Shown: positions 59,568 through 64,000 of the stretch, piece after piece
Layout: every line of letters starts with the position of its first letter
How positions within the stretch are numbered: position 1 is the first letter of the stretch
DNA from: Bactrocera neohumeralis
Lineage: Eukaryota; Arthropoda; Insecta; Diptera; Tephritidae
Direction of reading: 5' to 3'
Assembly: GCF_024586455.1 (NCBI RefSeq)
Contig: NC_065921.1
Location: forward strand, 14,477,401-14,541,400
Length of the DNA stretch: 64,000 nt
Made by a program: the position numbers and the translations under genes
The notes under the pieces: model-generated
What the model saw: the letters and a program-made list of their open reading frames with translations, nothing else
What the model was told of the DNA's origin: nothing
Database searches by the model: none

Positions 59568-61048
59568 TGAGTTATGCTTCTTAACAGCGTTCTTTGACCT
59601 CTAGGCCAAGTGTTGAGCCTATTCCGAAGGAAAATTTTTAGTTTTCGATTATTAAAAGTACAACAGACCGACTCCTACTTACTAAGTTCGGATTTCATTA
59701 TGCCTGACGTCTACAACAATCACTTCTATCTTTAGACAGCCAGACTTCCTCAAATGCAGCTGCTCTCAAGTATGAAAACTCATAACTATATCAGCGCGTT
59801 TCCTGTTCGCGAACCGCATTTAGCGCAAAAATCACAACCATTAATCAAATTAGGCAATATACCGCCGCACAGATCCACCGCCGCTCAGCCGCATCTCATT
59901 ACCGATGTGCGATTACCTGGGCGAGCATTCATCATCGCATGACGGCGGCGGCGTCATCAAACCGAACAATAAAGCCCGCACTCATCTCCAGACCAAAAAT
60001 TGCAAGATCATCAGCCCAGACGCTTTTGGCTCTCAGGCTGATCGTCTTACCCGCTTGTTGCCACATGCGCCGGCAACTTATTTACCCTCGTTGGTCGGCT
60101 TTGCCTTTATTTATTTGTTACTCGTTGGCGCTTCGGCGCACACAGTAGCTACGCCATGCTCCACTTTTATTTGTAGGTCAAATTTGCGCTGATCTTTTCT
60201 AGCTTTCAAGTAGACTGCTTTGAGTTACTTGCTGCTTTCATTTCTCTCTTTGTTTCGCTGCGCTTCAAAGTGCTTTTTGTTTTTGTTTCCGTTGATCGCT
60301 GGTTCTGGCGTGTTTTGCCATTTTCGGCTTTCGTTTTGGTTGCCATTCGGCTCGGCGTGGTCGCTTTGACGCGTCATTTTTCAAATAAGGCACCGCTGAA
60401 AAGGCCACAACCTTTCCAAACAACGCCCGTTGCATGCCACAAATGCTTTTAATGGCGAATCCAAGTAATGCACTCAGTTGCAGTCGTTAATGCGCTTTAA
60501 TTTATGGCAATCAGCAATTGGAAATTGCATGTAATCCAAATAACCTGGTATGTGTGTCAGTGGTGTTGTGAAAAATAGTTACTCGAGTCTCATTTCCTTT
60601 AGTGGGCGATTAGAAGTTGTAGACCCAAAAACTCAAATGCCATTAGGACAATTGGCTGAGTAGAGTTGGAAAAAAGGTAAAGTTTGTAAATATTTCGGAT
60701 GGCATTAGAAGTTAGAAATATCAAGCGTACCGTTAAGTATTTATAGTGGGATTGGGTTCCAGTTGGCCATGAGGATAATTGAACTCAGAGTTTTAGAGAA
60801 AGAATCAGACTCAAACGCTTGTGGTCGTACTAACTCCATGCCAAAAATGTTGCAGTTGAAAATTGATGATCTACAAGGACGTCTGTGATATTGTAATAAA
60901 AAAGGCACTCTGAATCACCATCCCAGATTTTTTCCTCAAATGGAAATATAGCTTGGAAGAAACCACGTGCTATGTTTGCTTTGAAATGGTCTCTCTTTCT
61001 TCCTCGGGGTGAGTCACATATGCTAAAGGTGAGGTCATAAGCATTTGA
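59568..61048. other. Intergenic DNA, no gene seen
   Basis: 59820-60520 is unique-looking and carries GTTGCATGCCAC at 60429-60440. Overlapping frames at 59905-60192 and 59939-60148 have no motif. Confidence 0.45.
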
Positions 61049-62035
61049 ATCCAGAACCATTCAATTCTTTTGAATAAACTTGATCTTCTTGGTTTTCAAC
61101 CAATTATTTCTAAACAACAAGTCATATTTAAAGATACTTTTTCTGACATAATCAATGTTCCTTCAGGCGTTCCTCAAGGTAGCCATCTTGGTCCAATTCT
61201 GTTCTTGTTATTTATTAACGACATATCATCTGTTGTTAAGTTTTCAAAAGTTTTATTATATGCTGACGATGTAAAACTTTTTAAAACATATACTTCAAAC
61301 AGCGAAAGATGTCAGTTGCAAACAGACTTAAACAACCTAGTTTCTTGGTGTGATAGAAATGACATGCCATTGAACCTTAAAAAATGTAAAACGATGTGCT
61401 TTTCACGTAGAGCTGTAGATCCTACCTCATACGCAATACAAAACTTTAGGTTGGAGCAAGTATGCAGTTTTGTTGATCTGGGAGTAACTATGGACCCCAA
61501 ACTCAATTTTATTCTTCACGTATCTGCCACGGTTTTTAAAGCTAAAGGCGCTCTTAGTTTTGTTAAACGTTGGTCTAAAGAATTTAGAGATCCGCTTACC
61601 ACAAAAATTCTTTTTACATCTCTGGTGAGGCCTATATTGGAGTATGCTTCTGTGGTTTGGAACCCTAGTTACCAAGTCCATTCGGATAAGTTAGAGTCCG
61701 TTCAAAAACATTTTTTACTTTTTGCCTTAAATCATTTGCATTGGGATTCCAGTTTAAATCTTCCCCCTTACATTAACCGTTTAAAACTTATAAATCTCCC
61801 GACACTCGCTAGTCGTAGGGAGATACTTGGTATAATATTTCTTGTAAAATTCATGAATGGGTCAGTCTGTAGCCCATCTCTCTTATCTGATATTAATTTT
61901 AACGTTCCCGCTCGCCCTACCAGGCAGTTTAGACCCTTACTTTTAAAATTTTCTAGTTTTGAGTTAAATCTAGTTGATCTAACAGACTCACTCTTTACCA
62001 TTAAAAAAATTATTTTATCTACTCTTAACAAGTAA
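61049..62035 (+). CDS. Reverse transcriptase, C-terminal part (5'-truncated), YADD intact
   Basis: There is no true start: the frame opens after a stop at 61046-61048 and the first residues (LLNKLDLLGFQP) already belong to the RT fingers. Next comes VIFKDTFSDIINVPSGVPQG and SHLGPILFLLFINDI (palm), then VLLYADDVKLFK (61255-61290, active-site YADD with both aspartates), LVSWCDRNDMPLNLKKCKTM (thumb), LVRPILEYASVVWNPSY (about 61625-61675), LESVQKHFLLFALNHL and a conserved C-terminal region ending TIKKIILSTLNK. Between LLGFQP and IISKQQ about 10-15 residues seem to be missing. A product could only be made by read-through transcription; without the endonuclease it could not retrotranspose alone. 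Confidence 0.85.
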   Translation: MQNHSILLNKLDLLGFQPIISKQQVIFKDTFSDIINVPSGVPQGSHLGPILFLLFINDISSVVKFSKVLLYADDVKLFKTYTSNSERCQLQTDLNNLVSWCDRNDMPLNLKKCKTMCFSRRAVDPTSYAIQNFRLEQVCSFVDLGVTMDPKLNFILHVSATVFKAKGALSFVKRWSKEFRDPLTTKILFTSLVRPILEYASVVWNPSYQVHSDKLESVQKHFLLFALNHLHWDSSLNLPPYINRLKLINLPTLASRREILGIIFLVKFMNGSVCSPSLLSDINFNVPARPTRQFRPLLLKFSSFELNLVDLTDSLFTIKKIILSTLNK

Positions 62036-62230
62036 CATTTAATAATTATAAACTTTAATCTAATTCTTAATTTCGGCTGTTGAAATTTTTGTTTCTGTAG
62101 CTGAGCAGCTTAAGATCGCAACGCTTAAAACTCTCTTGCCTTTTATGACTCGACTAATTCCGCTCGTTCGCGGATTGCGCCCCTCGCGTCGGTTGGGCGG
62201 GAGGAGGGTAATCGTTGGGTATTATTATTA
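61049..62230 (+). mobile_element. 5'-truncated CR1/Jockey-type non-LTR retrotransposon
   Basis: Contains the 3' half of ORF2 (open 61049-62035), a GC-rich stretch around 62150-62210, and a short (ATT)n end at about 62219-62230. The 5' truncation falls inside the reverse transcriptase, as is usual for LINE insertions. Because the frame is unbroken for over 320 codons, this is the youngest LINE insertion in the window. It is followed within a few bases by an RTE-like relic. Confidence 0.8.
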
Positions 62231-62232
62231 GA

Positions 62233-62790
62233 ATAACCGTAGCACTTTCAGGCGTACCGGCCGAGCTATTCAAACCCAGCGAGTGGTGCGAGCGCTGCGC
62301 ATTCATGAACTCTTTTTTCCAATATGGTCGGAAGAATGCATGTCCAACGGACTGGAACCTTAGCGTACTCGGCTCTATTCACAAGACAGGAGTTATCGCA
62401 AACTGCGCTAACTACCGCGGAATCAGCTTTCTGAATTTTTGGAATAAAGTTTTATCAAGTCTACTCTGTGAAAGACTGACGCCTATCGGCAACAAATTGG
62501 ATGGACCTTATCATTGTGGCTTCCGTCCTGATTAATCAACTATTTACTTCATTCACGACACACCAACTCTTAGAAAACCCAAGAAAACAGATCACGCACC
62601 ATCTTCTTGTCGATTCCAAAGTTGCTTACGATAGCACAAAACGAGTTCACTTTTATGATCCAAAAAATGTTGGAATTTAGAAACCCTACAAAACTTATAG
62701 AAAGGCGTGGTAGTGTTCGAGGACAAGACGAAGTATCTCCTGTCATAAAAAATAGGCCTTAATGATTGAGAGGTCATGTCAGTGATGTCA
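62233..62790 (+). mobile_element. RTE-like retrotransposon fragment (RT N-terminal half)
   Basis: From 62236: SGVPAELFKPSEW, then NACPTDWNLSVLGSIHKTGV, CANYRGISFLNFWNKVLSSL, LCERLTPIGNKLDGPYHCGF, RPD, stop. After a frameshift it continues ITHHLLVDSKVAYDSTKRVH, then jumps to EDKTKYLLS near 62725, a block that normally lies after YADD. The catalytic segment is therefore deleted. This copy supplies the 'DDWNLSVLCPI.KKGD...CANYRGIS' part that the other copies lack. Confidence 0.82.
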
Positions 62791-63619
62791 TTTATAACAT
62801 AAATGTTTAAGAAACAATTAGCTTGTCGTTTTTCTATTCGGAAGTATTTTTTGCTCAGGCAGCATTTCGGATATATTATATCGCCAATGATAATTCTGAA
62901 CTCATGCTGTGCAAACGTGTTGTAATTTGACATAAGTACTGGCGTCACAGAGTTTTGCTCAAAAGACCACCAGAGTAGTAGTATTTAAGTCTTGGCGCCA
63001 TTAAATGGTTTTGAAATTAAAGCTCAAAGCCAAAAAAGCGAATTTAAGTAAATTGTTTTTAGCTCAGAGGGATTTCAATTACAGTGTATCATTTCAAATG
63101 CAAGAAGTTATTAAGACGCAGCTGCGTGGAGTTTATGATTAACCCTTAAATGACTGAGATTTTCTAGTTCTAAAAATATTATAAAACAATTTATATCAAT
63201 ATGGAAACTATATGTAATCCTTGTTATAAAAGTATAAATTTATAAGTTAAGAGTTTATTGAAAAAAAATATTCCAAAATTGGATGTATGGCATATTCGAC
63301 AAAGATCTATCGCTCATCTCGTGTTCAGTTCATAACACTAAGACCATCAAACTAATTTTACATAAAAGTGTTTTCAGGAACATATCAACTTAAAAAGCTT
63401 AATATTCCAGAGACATTATATTGAAGGTTTTCTGCTTTTCTTGCAATTTTGAAGGTAATTTTATAATGCCACCTCGTTCCTGTTGTCAAAAAACTTAAGC
63501 AGTGGATCTTCACAAACTTCCCTTGAGACAAAATTTTCGCCACTAAAATCAATCGCCATAGACAGGAACAAGTAGTTATCACTTGATTCAAGGACCAGAC
63601 TCCCAACCAAGCGCCCGGA
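62791..63619. other. No gene seen
   Basis: AT-rich. The 118-aa minus frame at 62948-62592 is partly the antisense of the RTE-like fragment; the remainder is not recognised. Confidence 0.45.
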
Positions 63620-64000
63620 GGCTTTTCATGAAGCCGTAAGAGTGAATCAAGGCATGATGGCTCTTGAGTTAAAGAGAGTGTACGAAAAAAGCATAAAGAA
63701 AAGCAGACCCCTAACAGCCAAAGAGCGCAAGGAAAAAAGACAGCAGAGTCTAAAAGAATGGCAATCTCTGTGGGATTCAGCGCCCGGTGACGTTGATTAT
63801 TACCTGACGCAGGTACTTGGTGGTCATGGCTATTTTAGGGAGTACCTTCACAAATATGGTCATGATGAGGTAGAAATGTGTTCATCTTGTGGTTATGGAG
63901 AATGATGAACTTGTGTTTTTCCACTGACTAAATATAAGTTAGACAGAAAGAATTTAGAAACTATATTTTCTGAGAAAATAATGCCAGACAATATAGTGCC
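63620..64000 (+). mobile_element. R1-clade non-LTR retrotransposon, C-terminal part, runs off the window
   Basis: From about 63630: FHEAVRVNQGMMALELKRVY, ERKEKRQQSLKEWQSLWDSA, PGDVDYYLTQVLGGHGYFRE and YLHKYGHDEVEMCSSCGYGE (63807-63904). This is the cysteine/histidine motif (H..gH....C..C) that ends R1-clade ORF2 proteins. After a frame change the + strand continues ENDELVFFH, stop, and then KYKLDRKNLETIFSEKIMPD in another frame, to the window edge. It is a decayed copy or one needing two frame corrections; its 3' end lies beyond this window. Confidence 0.85.

Overview
Eukaryotic, insect-type DNA, most likely a higher fly and probably a tephritid fruit fly. This is inferred from AT-rich intergenic DNA full of (CA)n, (CAA)n and TATGTATG-type simple repeats, and from a repeat fauna of mariner (including DD41D, 'rosa'-like), Tc1, RTE-like, R1-like and CR1/Jockey-like elements. 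There is no bacterial, plasmid or phage signal, and I saw no tRNA, rRNA or CRISPR locus. One conventional host gene is visible: a single-exon 155-codon gene at 9449-9916 (+) for a LisH-domain centrosomal/ciliary protein of the CEP20 (FOPNL/FOR20) type, with a possible TATA box upstream and an AATAAA signal downstream. The only other intact reading frame of note is a 221-aa transposase at 33256-33921, inside a mariner with both inverted repeats and TA flanks; it has lost two of its three catalytic aspartates by an in-frame deletion. Layout: 1-9 kb holds mariner, RTE-like and RNase H-type non-LTR relics. 9-10 kb is the CEP20-like gene. 10.8-11.9 kb is a decayed R1-like element with a DUF4780-like ORF1 followed by the start of an endonuclease ORF2. 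12.5-14.7 kb is richer in GC, unique-looking DNA containing three of six copies of the 12-mer GTGGCATGCAAC. 15-20 kb has an RTE-like relic and a DD41D mariner relic. 21.3-23.8 kb is unique-looking DNA. 24-31 kb has a second DD41D element with both ends, an internally deleted mariner whose 3' end became a 118-bp tandem array, another mariner and a non-LTR relic. 32.6-35 kb has an RTE-like relic, the 902-bp mariner and a 155-bp-period repeat. 37-47 kb has two non-LTR relics, then R1, mariner and Tc1 relics back to back, then more mariner debris. 47-53 kb is AT-rich with a TGGCAAC tandem array. 53-64 kb has Tc1, several LINE fragments, and a 5'-truncated CR1/Jockey-type element with an intact YADD motif. 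The genes do not form a pathway: this is one small centrosome gene in a transposon graveyard. The points most worth a second look are the 12-mer dispersed in unique DNA, the CCTAA-type tails on one LINE family, the DUF4780-ORF1/endonuclease arrangement, the catalytically stripped mariner, the criss-cross inverted duplication at 8.5 kb, and the mariner-end tandem array. I found no convincing new multi-gene system.
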